Origin: Microcoleus sp036704825
GTDB taxonomy: Bacteria; Cyanobacteriota; Cyanobacteriia; Cyanobacteriales; Microcoleaceae
Length of the DNA: 64,000 nucleotides
Reading direction: 5' to 3'
Assembly (NCBI GenBank): GCA_036704825.1
Contig: JAUBSN010000041.1
Span: forward strand, 7,680 to 71,679
Positions 1 to 7,921 of the stretch are shown one piece after another; position 1 is the first letter of the stretch; each line of letters begins with the position of its first letter. A program made the translations under genes and the position numbers. The notes beneath the pieces were generated by a model, which was given only the letters and a program-made list of their open reading frames with translations, searched no databases and had not been told where the DNA came from.

Positions 1-559
1 TACAGCGGGACACAAAACTATCCTGAATTGGCTTTCCCAACATTTTGATTGGGTAGCAGTTTGGGCGTCGGACAATCCTTTTAAGTCGCACCAAACTTCT
101 CTAGAACACCGATCGGCAATGCTGCTGTTAATGATTCAAGAAATTAATTCGCCCAGACACAATCTTTGCTTGCATCCAGAACTCAGCAGTCCGAGGACGC
201 TAGAAACTGTGGAACAAGCAAGATTGCTGTGGCCGGATGCAGCTTTTACACTGGTAATAGGTTCGGACTTGGTGGGGCAACTGTCTCGCTGGTACAAATT
301 TGAACAATTGTTAAAACAAGTGGAGTTGCTGATAGTACCGCGACCCGGTTATCCGTCAGAACAGTTAGATTTGTGGCAGTTGAGGCGGATGGGTGCAAAA
401 GTGGCGATCGCATCTTTGAGTGCTCCCAATGTTTCTTCCACCTCCTATCGCGAAACAGGAGACACGGAAGCTCTGACTCCGACCATCGAAGATTACATCC
501 ATAGGGAGCATTTGTACGCATGGCACGAGGCACAAACAAGAGCGAGGGTTGCTCGTTAG
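1..559 (+). CDS. nadD: Nicotinate-nucleotide adenylyltransferase NadD, 3' part
   Basis: Adenylates nicotinate mononucleotide in NAD biosynthesis. The reading frame is open from base 2, so the gene starts before the window; the first internal ATG at 119 is not the true start. Visible motifs fit the nucleotidyltransferase fold: a SDNPFKSH segment near the window edge (substrate-binding region), VIGSDL in the middle, and a C-terminal SSTSYR matching the family ISSTxxR signature. The N-terminal (H/T)xGH motif is outside the window. It overlaps the next gene by 40 bp, and the next two NAD-related genes support the assignment. Confidence 0.85.
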   Translation, partial: TAGHKTILNWLSQHFDWVAVWASDNPFKSHQTSLEHRSAMLLLMIQEINSPRHNLCLHPELSSPRTLETVEQARLLWPDAAFTLVIGSDLVGQLSRWYKFEQLLKQVELLIVPRPGYPSEQLDLWQLRRMGAKVAIASLSAPNVSSTSYRETGDTEALTPTIEDYIHREHLYAWHEAQTRARVAR

Positions 560-1269
560 CTGATTTTAAAGTAGGAGTAGATAATGTTATTTTTTCTGTC
601 GATACCGTGCAGAACCGCTTGTTGGTGCTGTTGGTAATGCGGCAAGACGAACCGTTTATCGATTCTTGGAGTCTTCCCGGTACTTTGTTGCGTCAGGGCG
701 AGTCTCTTGAAAATGCGGCTTACCGAATTTTGTCTGAGAAAATTCGGGTAAAAAACTTGTATCTGGAGCAATTGTATACTTTCGGAGAACCGGGGCGCGA
801 CCCTCGGGAAATTACCAGGGGCGATCGCTATCTTTCGGTTAGTTATTTTGCTTTGGTTCGCTTTGAGGAAGCTGAGTTAATTGCTGGGAGTGTAGTGGCG
901 GGTGTGGGCCACCGCGTCGGCGGCATTGCTTGGTATCCCGTGCAACAAGTTCCTAAGCTGGCTTTCGATCACAATCAAATTCTCGAATACGGATATCGCC
1001 GACTGCGCAACAAACTTGAATACAGCCCGGTAGCTTTTGAAGTTTTGCCGGAACTTTTTACTTTGAGCGATTTGTATCAACTTTATACAACTATTTTGGG
1101 GGAAAGTTTTTCTGATTATTCTAATTTTCGAGCTAGATTGTTGAAATTGGGTTTTTTGTGCGATACCGGTGTGAAGGTTTCGCGCGGGGCTGGCCGGCCT
1201 GCTAGTTTGTACCGCTTTGATGCGGCCGCTTTTGCTCCTTTCAAAAATAAGCCGCTGGTGTTTATCTAG
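520..1269 (+). CDS. nrtR: NrtR-like Nudix-related transcriptional regulator of NAD metabolism
   Basis: Nudix domain (about residues 15-150) followed by a winged-helix-like C-terminal part (about 165-245, beginning LPELFTLSDLYQLY), the architecture of NrtR regulators that sense ADP-ribose and repress NAD genes. The Nudix box is degenerate: G54 is followed by T55 where a Gly is usual, and the catalytic REUxEE reads R69-I70-L-S-E73-K74, losing two metal-binding Glu. That favours a regulator over a hydrolase. It sits between nadD and nadE and overlaps nadD, so it is probably co-transcribed. From memory, Synechocystis also has an NrtR gene (slr1690) next to nadE (slr1691). The alternative is an active Nudix hydrolase. 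Confidence 0.75.
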   Translation: MARGTNKSEGCSLADFKVGVDNVIFSVDTVQNRLLVLLVMRQDEPFIDSWSLPGTLLRQGESLENAAYRILSEKIRVKNLYLEQLYTFGEPGRDPREITRGDRYLSVSYFALVRFEEAELIAGSVVAGVGHRVGGIAWYPVQQVPKLAFDHNQILEYGYRRLRNKLEYSPVAFEVLPELFTLSDLYQLYTTILGESFSDYSNFRARLLKLGFLCDTGVKVSRGAGRPASLYRFDAAAFAPFKNKPLVFI

Positions 1270-1339
1270 CTGTTACTCGGATGACATTCGGGGAGCAATT
1301 TAGTAACATTAGAATAGAAGCTATTAAGGAGTGCGGGCT

Positions 1340-1633
1340 ATGAAAGACCCTGATGAATGCGCTAATATTCACGAAGTTCGGGAGGAAATTGATATTATCG
1401 ATCGAGAAGTGATCGAGGCTTTGAGCAAGAGATTTCAATACGTCGTCGCTGCAGCAAGGTTCAAAACGAGTGAAGCTGGCGTTAGATCGCCCGATCGCTT
1501 TCATGCTATGTTACAGCAGCGGCGCGAGTGGGCTAAAGAATCGGGTTTGAATCCTGATGTGGTTGAAAATATTTACCGGGATTTGGTAAATTATTATATT
1601 GAGGAAGAGTTGAAACATTACAAATCTGAGTAA
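1340..1633 (+). CDS. AroQ-class chorismate mutase / isochorismate-pyruvate lyase, PchB-like
   Basis: 97-aa all-helical protein. The ATG at 1340 is chosen over the GTG at 1331 because AAGGAG (1326-1331) lies 8 nt before it. It aligns without gaps to Pseudomonas aeruginosa PchB as I remember it. R14, R31, K42 and R53, the PchB active-site positions, are kept, as is the stretch ending in RFK-SEA. PchB Gln90 is replaced by Glu90, as in the Glu-type chorismate mutases. Members rearrange chorismate to prephenate or split isochorismate to salicylate and pyruvate; which applies here cannot be decided. It lies between nrtR and nadE on the same strand. No salicylate or siderophore genes are visible. 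Confidence 0.7.
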   Translation: MKDPDECANIHEVREEIDIIDREVIEALSKRFQYVVAAARFKTSEAGVRSPDRFHAMLQQRREWAKESGLNPDVVENIYRDLVNYYIEEELKHYKSE

Positions 1634-1720
1634 GGTTTCTATACATTCAAATCTAGAACTATAGGAAAGTGAGTCCGCGCGGGCGAACTGTTAGCAATAT
1701 TTATGAGGTGATTTGGTGAT

Positions 1721-3457
1721 ATGAAAATTGCGATCGCACAACTCAACCCTACTATTGGTGATATCTTTGGCAACTCCAACTTAATTTTGGAGGCTGCGAA
1801 AAAAGCTGAGGTTGAGGGCGCAAACTTATTGCTAACACCGGAACTTTCCCTGATCGGTTATCCGCCGCGCGATTTGTTGATCGATCCGAGTTTCATTGCA
1901 GCCGCAGGCGCACAGTTGCAGCAACTGGCGCAAGCTTTGCCTCCAGATCTGGCAGTCATTGTAGGGACTGCTTTACCTAATGCTAATGCTGTTAAACTAG
2001 GCGGAAAATCATTGTTTAATAGTGCTGTTTTGTTGCAAAATGGCGCCGTCAAACAAGTTTTTCATAAACGCTTGTTGCCTACTTATGATGTATTTGATGA
2101 AGATAGATATTTTGAACCGGGAGAAAACAGCAATTACTTTTCTATTGGCGAAGTCAAAATCGGCGTGACAATTTGTGAAGATTTGTGGAACAATGAGGAG
2201 TTTTGGGGTAAACGCAGTTACGCGGGCGATCCTGTTTCCGATTTGGCAAAATTGGGCGTAGATTTAGTAGTGAATTTGTCGGCATCGCCTTACTGTGCCC
2301 GGAAGCGGGGAGTGCGATCGGCGATGTTGCAGCACAGCGCGATCCGCTGCGGGATATCGATGATTTACGCTAATCAAATAGGGGGAAATGACGATATTAT
2401 TTTTGACGGCAGCAGTTTTGCTGTGAATCGAAAGGGTGATTTAATTCAGGTATTAGCTTCTTTTGAAACTGATTTTGCGGTGCTGGAATATGACGCAGCT
2501 AAACAAGATTTAATTGGCAGCGGCGCAAAGGGGCAAGATGCCCGTTCCACAACTGATTTGAGTTTTCATCCGGCAGAAGGAGATGCCGAAATTTGGGCGG
2601 CTTTGGTTTTGGGAGTGCGAGATTATGTTCGCAAGTGCGGTTTTTCTAAGGTTGTACTCGGTTTGAGCGGCGGGATAGATTCGGCTTTGGTGGCGGCGAT
2701 CGCCTGTTGCGCGATCGGGCCCGAAAATGTTCTAGGGGTGCTGATGCCTTCTCCTTACAGTTCGGATCATTCGGTTAATGATGCTTTGGAATTAGCCCGA
2801 AATCTGGGCATCGCGATCGAACTATTGCCGATCGGCGATTTGATGAAAAGTTACGATCGCACTCTCGCCGATTTGTTTGTGAATACAACTTTCGGGATTG
2901 CTGAGGAAAATATTCAATCGCGGATTCGAGGCAATCTGTTGATGGCAATTTCTAATAAGTTCGGACATTTGCTGCTTTCGACTGGCAATAAGTCGGAAAT
3001 GGCGGTGGGTTACTGCACTCTCTACGGCGATATGAATGGGGGATTGGCGGTGATTTCCGATGTGCCGAAAACTCGCGTTTATTCGCTTTGTCGGTGGCTG
3101 AATTCTGGCGGATATGCAGGGGCGCTGCCCCCGTGCGTGCCCCGGGGAAAGGAAATTATTCCGGTTAATATTATTACTAAAGCGCCGAGTGCTGAACTTA
3201 AACCCGGACAAATAGACCGAGATTCTTTGCCGGATTACGATGTTTTGGATGACATCTTGCAGCGGTCGATCGAACATCACGAATCTGCCCAACAAATTGT
3301 CGCTGCAGGACACGATGAAGCCGTGGTTAAACGTGTAGTAAAATTAGTGAGGCAAGCGGAGTTTAAACGGCGACAAGCAGCCCCGGGTTTGAAAATTAGC
3401 GATCGAGCTTTTGGTACCGGTTGGCGGATGCCGATCGCCAAATCTTCCTTTTATTAA
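1721..3457 (+). CDS. nadE: Glutamine-dependent NAD+ synthetase NadE
   Basis: Converts nicotinate adenine dinucleotide to NAD+ using glutamine-derived ammonia. Two domains are clear in the 578-aa protein. The N-terminal nitrilase-type glutaminase has the E41-K116-C152 triad (LTPELS, FHKRLLP, TICEDLW). The C-terminal ATP-dependent amide ligase has the P-loop SGGIDS at residues 316-321. Length is normal for the two-domain form. The start ATG follows GAGGTGATTTGGTGAT. It is the last biosynthetic gene of the nadD-nrtR-pchB-like-nadE group; the RTX gene begins 20 nt after its stop. Confidence 0.95.
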   Translation: MKIAIAQLNPTIGDIFGNSNLILEAAKKAEVEGANLLLTPELSLIGYPPRDLLIDPSFIAAAGAQLQQLAQALPPDLAVIVGTALPNANAVKLGGKSLFNSAVLLQNGAVKQVFHKRLLPTYDVFDEDRYFEPGENSNYFSIGEVKIGVTICEDLWNNEEFWGKRSYAGDPVSDLAKLGVDLVVNLSASPYCARKRGVRSAMLQHSAIRCGISMIYANQIGGNDDIIFDGSSFAVNRKGDLIQVLASFETDFAVLEYDAAKQDLIGSGAKGQDARSTTDLSFHPAEGDAEIWAALVLGVRDYVRKCGFSKVVLGLSGGIDSALVAAIACCAIGPENVLGVLMPSPYSSDHSVNDALELARNLGIAIELLPIGDLMKSYDRTLADLFVNTTFGIAEENIQSRIRGNLLMAISNKFGHLLLSTGNKSEMAVGYCTLYGDMNGGLAVISDVPKTRVYSLCRWLNSGGYAGALPPCVPRGKEIIPVNIITKAPSAELKPGQIDRDSLPDYDVLDDILQRSIEHHESAQQIVAAGHDEAVVKRVVKLVRQAEFKRRQAAPGLKISDRAFGTGWRMPIAKSSFY

Positions 3458-3476
3458 ACGCATCATTAAACGCAAA

Positions 3477-4406
3477 ATGGTTAACATCGACGGTAGTTTC
3501 GGCTTCGATTTTCTCCTGGGAACTCTCAGCAGCGACACGATTAGAGGATTTGCGGGTAATGATACTGTTCGAGGTTTGGGGGGAAACGACCGAATTTTTG
3601 GCGATCGGGAAAATGATTTGCTGGCGGGAAATGAAGGCGCTGATACGCTGTCTGGCGGGCAGGGAAGCGATACCATTTATGGAGGACAAGACTCCGATTG
3701 GATGTTTGGCGATCGGGGTAACGATTTGCTAATAGGCGGCGAAGGCGGGGATATCTTGACAGGAGGCGCGGGCGATGATTTATTTGTGATGGAAAGAACC
3801 TCCGCCGCATCTACTATTACTGAAGCTGATACAATTACAGATTTTGGCAGCGGCAATGATAAAATTGTCTTGACAGAAGGCATGAAGTTTAGCGATTTAG
3901 AGCTTTCTGTTTCCGACAACCAAACTATTATGAAAGATAAAAACTCTGGTAATTATTTAGGAGTTGTTTCGGGAAACTCTAATCTGACTGAATCAAACTT
4001 TATCTCGCTGTTTGGCGGAATAGATATGGGTCAGCTTTTGCCAATTTCTGTTAACACGATTATAGCCGATCGCGCGATCGGACTGGAAGTGGCGCAAACT
4101 CCCCAAGAGCAAGCGACAGGTTTAATGTTTCGCACAGAATTGCCGGATGACAGGGGAATGCTTTTCCCGATCGAACCCGCGCGAAACGTGCGTTTTTGGA
4201 TGAAAAACGTGTTTGTTGAACTCGATATGGTTTTTCTGCGGGAAGGCGTAGTCCAGGCGATAATTCCTAACGTACCGCCGTGTTTGGGCGAAACCTGCCC
4301 CAACTACGGCCCGGATGTTCCCGTTGACGGAGTTATTGAACTCAGAGGCGGAAGGGCCGCCCAATTGGGACTCAAAGTTGGCGATCGGATTCCCAATTTA
4401 CCCTAA
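3477..4406 (+). CDS. RTX calcium-binding repeats fused to a DUF192 domain
   Basis: 309-aa protein. I start it at ATG 3477, after the nadE stop; the open frame reaches back inside nadE only through a TTG. Residues about 12-105 are RTX nonapeptide units (GGxGxDxLx variants such as GGAGDDLFV) and should form a calcium-bound parallel beta roll. A spacer follows. Residues about 190-305 are a DUF192 domain with the family's EQATGLMFR, MLFP, RFWMKN and ELDMVF segments and a PCLGETCP pair of cysteines. No signal peptide is visible; RTX proteins usually leave by type I secretion. Close spacing suggests co-transcription with nadE, though the functions look unrelated. Confidence 0.8.
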   Translation: MVNIDGSFGFDFLLGTLSSDTIRGFAGNDTVRGLGGNDRIFGDRENDLLAGNEGADTLSGGQGSDTIYGGQDSDWMFGDRGNDLLIGGEGGDILTGGAGDDLFVMERTSAASTITEADTITDFGSGNDKIVLTEGMKFSDLELSVSDNQTIMKDKNSGNYLGVVSGNSNLTESNFISLFGGIDMGQLLPISVNTIIADRAIGLEVAQTPQEQATGLMFRTELPDDRGMLFPIEPARNVRFWMKNVFVELDMVFLREGVVQAIIPNVPPCLGETCPNYGPDVPVDGVIELRGGRAAQLGLKVGDRIPNLP

Positions 4407-4417
4407 AAAGGTAGATG

Positions 4418-4552
4418 ATATCATGTCTGTTTGATTCGGACTTGTATGATATTAAATGTTGTAGGGGCGGGTAAACCAGCCAATAATTGCCCACAATCTA
4501 CAATATAAGAAACCCGCCCCCGCCCACACTACCGGACTACCGGACATGATAT
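4418..4552. repeat. Palindromic intergenic repeat with ATATCATGTC ends
   Basis: Ends are a 10-bp inverted repeat (4418-4427 and 4543-4552), with an inner GGGGCGGGT/ACCCGCCCC pair (4464-4472 and 4512-4520). The outer end recurs near 43267 and the inner pair at 5684-5740, so this is a dispersed non-coding element. Confidence 0.6.
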
Positions 4553-4586
4553 AATTTTATCGCAGCATTCAACATTTGTGCATCCA

Positions 4587-4919
4587 ATGAATCCTATTGA
4601 ATTAAAAATAATCCCCCATCAAACTCAAGACGGTTTAGCTTACCAACATTTGCGCTTGCGAATTACCACTCAAGACGGTATCATCACACCCGATGATTTA
4701 CAAGGTTTGAAACTTCCTCAAGACGTTCAATTAAGCCAAGGAATTGTCATTGAAGGTAGAGGAGCAATTTGGCTGTACGGGTATCTAGTACACGAATGTC
4801 ATCCTGCAGCTTGGGTGGGATGTTACGATCCGCGATTAGAAGGTGCGGTGGTAGTAGCGACGCACAAGCACGAGGTATCTGTTGGACAGGTATTAAAATT
4901 GAGTTTACCGAGCGATTAA
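4587..4919 (+). CDS. csx3: Csx3 family protein (CRISPR-associated ring nuclease, Crn3-like), orphan
   Basis: 110-aa protein from the ATG at 4587 (a GTG lies at 4578). The core GRGAIWLYGYLVHECHP, then WVGCYDPRL and GAVVVATH, is the Csx3 signature. Csx3/Crn3 binds RNA and degrades the cyclic tetra-adenylate second messenger of type III CRISPR systems. H72, D81 and R83 have the same spacing (9 and 2) as the H60/D69/R71 set I recall for Archaeoglobus Csx3, and H93 may be a further active-site His. The AAA/kinase domain often fused to Csx3 in cyanobacteria is absent. No cas gene or CRISPR array is in the window. Confidence 0.85.
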   Translation: MNPIELKIIPHQTQDGLAYQHLRLRITTQDGIITPDDLQGLKLPQDVQLSQGIVIEGRGAIWLYGYLVHECHPAAWVGCYDPRLEGAVVVATHKHEVSVGQVLKLSLPSD

Positions 4920-5026
4920 GGTTCTCCTAAGTTTTAGGTGATAATAAATAAAAAATAAATACAAATAAAATTTTCCGTAAATGCTTTGACGCGCAATATA
5001 CTGTTGTTAGTTATTAGTTATTAATT

Positions 5027-5656
5027 ATGGAAAGTTACAGAACAGTATTGTTTTTTAACAGTCTAACTTTAGTATTTGTAGGGCTAGTCACGGCGTGTTT
5101 TAGTTTATTTGGTTCTTCGGTAAAAGGGTTATTTTTGCCTCCTTGCTCTGCCACGTATCCGGGTGCAGGTTTATTTTTCTTGGCTTTTCAAATGTTATTT
5201 TATTTATCGGTAATGGTTTGCGCTTTTACCTTTGGATTGCTGAAAATTATTCAACCAGACCGCCCAGAAAATCGATTTATTTTATATTCGGCACTGTTTG
5301 CAGGTTGCTTTCTGTTCAATGAAGTTTTTCGTACCCACGTTCATCTGGGACGTGCGGGTTTCCCGAAAGTGACAGTTGTCATATTTTACGCGGTGCTGGC
5401 AATTGCATACGCATTAGCTTTTCGGAGACAAATTGCCTCGACTCCCTATCCTTTACTGCTGAGTGGCGTTGGTTTGTTATTTGTTGCCTTTTTTGCAGAA
5501 GCACTGCCTTTAAAAAACGAGATAATTTCGAGCTTGCTGGAGGGAATACCGAAGTTGTTGAGCGGAATTAATATTGCACTTTATTTTTGGTTGTTGTGTC
5601 AGGGTTTGATAGTGCGATCGCTCAATTTTTCTAACAGGAAATCACATCCAGAATGA
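5027..5656 (+). CDS. Hypothetical multi-pass membrane protein
   Basis: 209 aa with about six hydrophobic segments (near residues 8-27, 42-68, 82-98, 114-130, 140-155 and 175-198), so an integral membrane protein. Short polar loops contain a RTHVHLGR stretch with two His between segments 3 and 4. I do not recognise the family. It is transcribed convergently with ureC, and a strong hairpin separates their 3' ends. No function is claimed. Confidence 0.6.
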   Translation: MESYRTVLFFNSLTLVFVGLVTACFSLFGSSVKGLFLPPCSATYPGAGLFFLAFQMLFYLSVMVCAFTFGLLKIIQPDRPENRFILYSALFAGCFLFNEVFRTHVHLGRAGFPKVTVVIFYAVLAIAYALAFRRQIASTPYPLLLSGVGLLFVAFFAEALPLKNEIISSLLEGIPKLLSGINIALYFWLLCQGLIVRSLNFSNRKSHPE

Positions 5657-5683
5657 AGTAAGATGAAAATTTGCCGTTGGGTG

Positions 5684-5740
5684 GGGGCGGGTTTTTGAGA
5701 TTGTCTGTTTTTGGCAAATATTGTTTGTAAAACCCGCCCC
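5684..5740. repeat. GGGGCGGGTTTT inverted repeat
   Basis: Perfect 12-bp inverted arms at 5684-5695 and 5729-5740 around a T-rich centre. It belongs to the same family as the inner arms of the element at 4418-4552. Confidence 0.55.
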
Positions 5741-5794
5741 TACATGATTGTATAATCGGTTAAAACTGAGATATTGCACCCCGGTCAATTAGGC

Positions 5795-5830
5795 TTTTCA
5801 GCAACAGGCTTTCCGGCCTGTTGCTGAAAA
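5795..5830. terminator. Bidirectional terminator hairpin between convergent genes
   Basis: Perfect 15-bp arms (TTTTCAGCAACAGGC at 5795-5809 and its complement at 5816-5830) with a 6-nt loop. A run of T or A lies at each end, so it can act for the membrane-protein gene (+) and ureC (-). Outer flanks GATATTGCACC and GGTGCAAGATATC extend the symmetry imperfectly. Confidence 0.7.
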
Positions 5831-5846
5831 TGGTGCAAGATATCAG

Positions 5847-7625
5847 TTAAAACAAAAAGTACCGCTGCGCCATTGGTAAAACTCTTGCCGGTTCGCAAGT
5901 TAACAATTCCCCATCCGCCCTGACTTCATAAGTTTCTGGATCGACTTCCATTTGTGGCAAATAATCGTTGAGTTTCATATCTCTTTTACTAATTTGTCGT
6001 GTGCCGGAAACTGCTACAGCGGGCTTTTGCAAACCTAGCTGTGCGGCAATATCTCGATCGCGCCCAGCCTGCGAAACAAACGTCAGACAAGTCGCCCCAA
6101 TCGCCCCGCCAAAACTGCCAAACATCGGCCGCATATGCACCGGTTGCGGTGTCGGAATGCTGGCGTTAGCATCTCCCATCTGCCCGTAGGCGATCGCCCC
6201 TCCTTTAATTACCAGTTCCGGTTTCACCCCAAAAAAAGCCGGCCGCCACAAACACAAATCCGCCAACTTTCCCTCTTCCACCGAACCGACATACTGACTA
6301 ATTCCGTGAGTTATTGCCGGATTAATTGTATACTTTGCAATGTACCGCTTCACCCTAAAATTATCATTAATTCCCTCTGTTTCCCCCCCTTGCCAAGGGG
6401 GGGTTAGGGGGGGTAAATTTGTTTCCCCCCCTCGATCGGGGGAAGTTAGGGGGGGTAAATGTCCCCTTTGAACCTTCATTTTATGAGCCGTTTGCCAAGT
6501 CCGAACAATCACCTCTCCAACTCTTCCCATCGCCTGAGAATCAGAAGAAATCATACTAAACGCACCTAAATCGTGCAAAATATCCTCAGCAGCAATAGTT
6601 TCCCTTCTAATTCTCGATTCAGCAAAAGCCACATCTTCAGGAATGCCTCGATCCAAATGGTGGCAAACCATCAACATATCTAAATGTTCTTCTAAAGTAT
6701 TGACAGTGTAAGGGCGAGTCGGGTTAGTTGACGAGGGCAAAACATTAGCTTGTCCGCACACTTTAATAATATCCGGTGCGTGTCCGCCGCCAGCACCTTC
6801 AGTGTGGTAAGTGTGAATTGCGCGATTCTTAAAAGCCGCAATTGTAGCTTCCACAAATCCCGCTTCATTGAGAGTATCGGTGTGAATTGCAACTTGCACG
6901 TCGTACTCGTCAGCTACACTCAAACAAGTGTCGATCGTTGCTGGTGTAGTTCCCCAATCTTCGTGGAGTTTCAAACCCATTGCACCGGCAAAGATTTGTT
7001 CCACTAATCCTTGAGGTTGACTGCTATTTCCTTTACCTAAAAATCCTAGATTTACCGGGAAAGCGTCAGCAGCTTGCAGCATTCTGTACATATGCCAAGG
7101 CCCCGGAGTGCAAGTTGTGGCGTTTGTACCCGTTGCAGGGCCTGTGCCGCCGCCGATCATTGTCGTGATGCCGGAGGCGATCGCCACTTCTATTTGTTGC
7201 GGGCAAATAAAGTGAATGTGAGTATCAATTCCCCCAGCGGTGAGAATCATTCCTTCACCCGCAATTACTTCAGTACCAGGCCCGATAATAATATCTACCC
7301 TATCTTGAATATAAGGATTTCCGGCTTTACCAATTTTGTATATTTTGCCGTCTTTAATGCCGACATCTGCTTTAACAATTCCCCACCAGTCTAATATTAA
7401 AGCATTAGTAATCACCGTATCAACAGCACCGTCTGCATTAGAAATAGGCGACTGTCCCATGCCGTCGCGAATGACTTTGCCACCGCCAAATTTAACTTCA
7501 TCCCCGTAGGTTGTGAAGTCTTTTTCAACTTCTATAAATAATTCTGTATCGGCTAACCGGACGCGATCGCCCACAGTCGGCCCGAAGGTTTCCGCGTAAG
7601 CGCGGCGATCCATTCTGTAACTCAT
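5847..7625 (-). CDS. ureC: Urease subunit alpha UreC, with an in-frame repeat insertion
   Basis: Catalytic subunit of the nickel urease that hydrolyses urea to ammonia and carbonic acid. The active-site set is complete: H136 and H138, K219 (carbamylated Lys), H221, H248, H274, the flap C321/H322 and D362. At 592 aa it is about 20 residues longer than usual. The excess is a proline-rich tandem (residues 390-417) encoded by two copies of a 42-bp repeat, placed between KVQRG and DNFRVKRY, a surface loop in other ureases. The frame is kept and everything else is conserved, so the enzyme is probably active. ureC is separated from ureB by a glycosyltransferase gene. Confidence 0.95.
   Translation of the reverse strand: MSYRMDRRAYAETFGPTVGDRVRLADTELFIEVEKDFTTYGDEVKFGGGKVIRDGMGQSPISNADGAVDTVITNALILDWWGIVKADVGIKDGKIYKIGKAGNPYIQDRVDIIIGPGTEVIAGEGMILTAGGIDTHIHFICPQQIEVAIASGITTMIGGGTGPATGTNATTCTPGPWHMYRMLQAADAFPVNLGFLGKGNSSQPQGLVEQIFAGAMGLKLHEDWGTTPATIDTCLSVADEYDVQVAIHTDTLNEAGFVEATIAAFKNRAIHTYHTEGAGGGHAPDIIKVCGQANVLPSSTNPTRPYTVNTLEEHLDMLMVCHHLDRGIPEDVAFAESRIRRETIAAEDILHDLGAFSMISSDSQAMGRVGEVIVRTWQTAHKMKVQRGHLPPLTSPDRGGETNLPPLTPPWQGGETEGINDNFRVKRYIAKYTINPAITHGISQYVGSVEEGKLADLCLWRPAFFGVKPELVIKGGAIAYGQMGDANASIPTPQPVHMRPMFGSFGGAIGATCLTFVSQAGRDRDIAAQLGLQKPAVAVSGTRQISKRDMKLNDYLPQMEVDPETYEVRADGELLTCEPARVLPMAQRYFLF
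6375..6458 (-). repeat. Two 42-bp coding repeats inserted in ureC
   Basis: Each unit encodes 14 residues, LPPLTSPDRGGETN and LPPLTPPWQGGETE. At DNA level they are C/G runs with TTAGGGGGGGTAAAT boundaries. The PPLTPP-QGG type of repeat is a familiar dispersed element of filamentous cyanobacteria and normally lies between genes. Confidence 0.8.
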
Positions 7626-7741
7626 TCTGGCTCCTAATATTAATAAATTTTTAGTTGGCAGTTGAGACCCACTTCAATTATAGTATGGCGCTTCTCATAA
7701 ACATGAGGTATTTACTAATTAATTAACAATTCCTCAATCCC

Positions 7742-7769
7742 CAAATCTCAAATCTCAAATCTCAAATCT
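7742..7769. repeat. Heptanucleotide tandem repeat (CAAATCT)4
   Basis: Four exact copies of CAAATCT in the roughly 300-bp spacer between ureC and the glycosyltransferase gene. This is the short-tandemly-repeated-repetitive type known from filamentous cyanobacteria. I see no gene in the rest of that spacer. Confidence 0.85.
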
Positions 7770-7921
7770 CAACTTGTACCTCATCTATCTGAAAAAGGCT
7801 ATATGTGACGAGTTCCTCAATCTGAAACAGTAACAAAAAATACAAGATTAAGCAAGCTTTAAACCTCGACAGCCATCAATTCTTGCCAATCAAAAATCTC
7901 CAAGGCTATTAAGGGGAAAAT

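Noticed and set aside
4418..5740. Possible CRISPR array near csx3
   Set aside because: The repeats there are two palindromic elements, not regularly spaced direct repeats with unique spacers.
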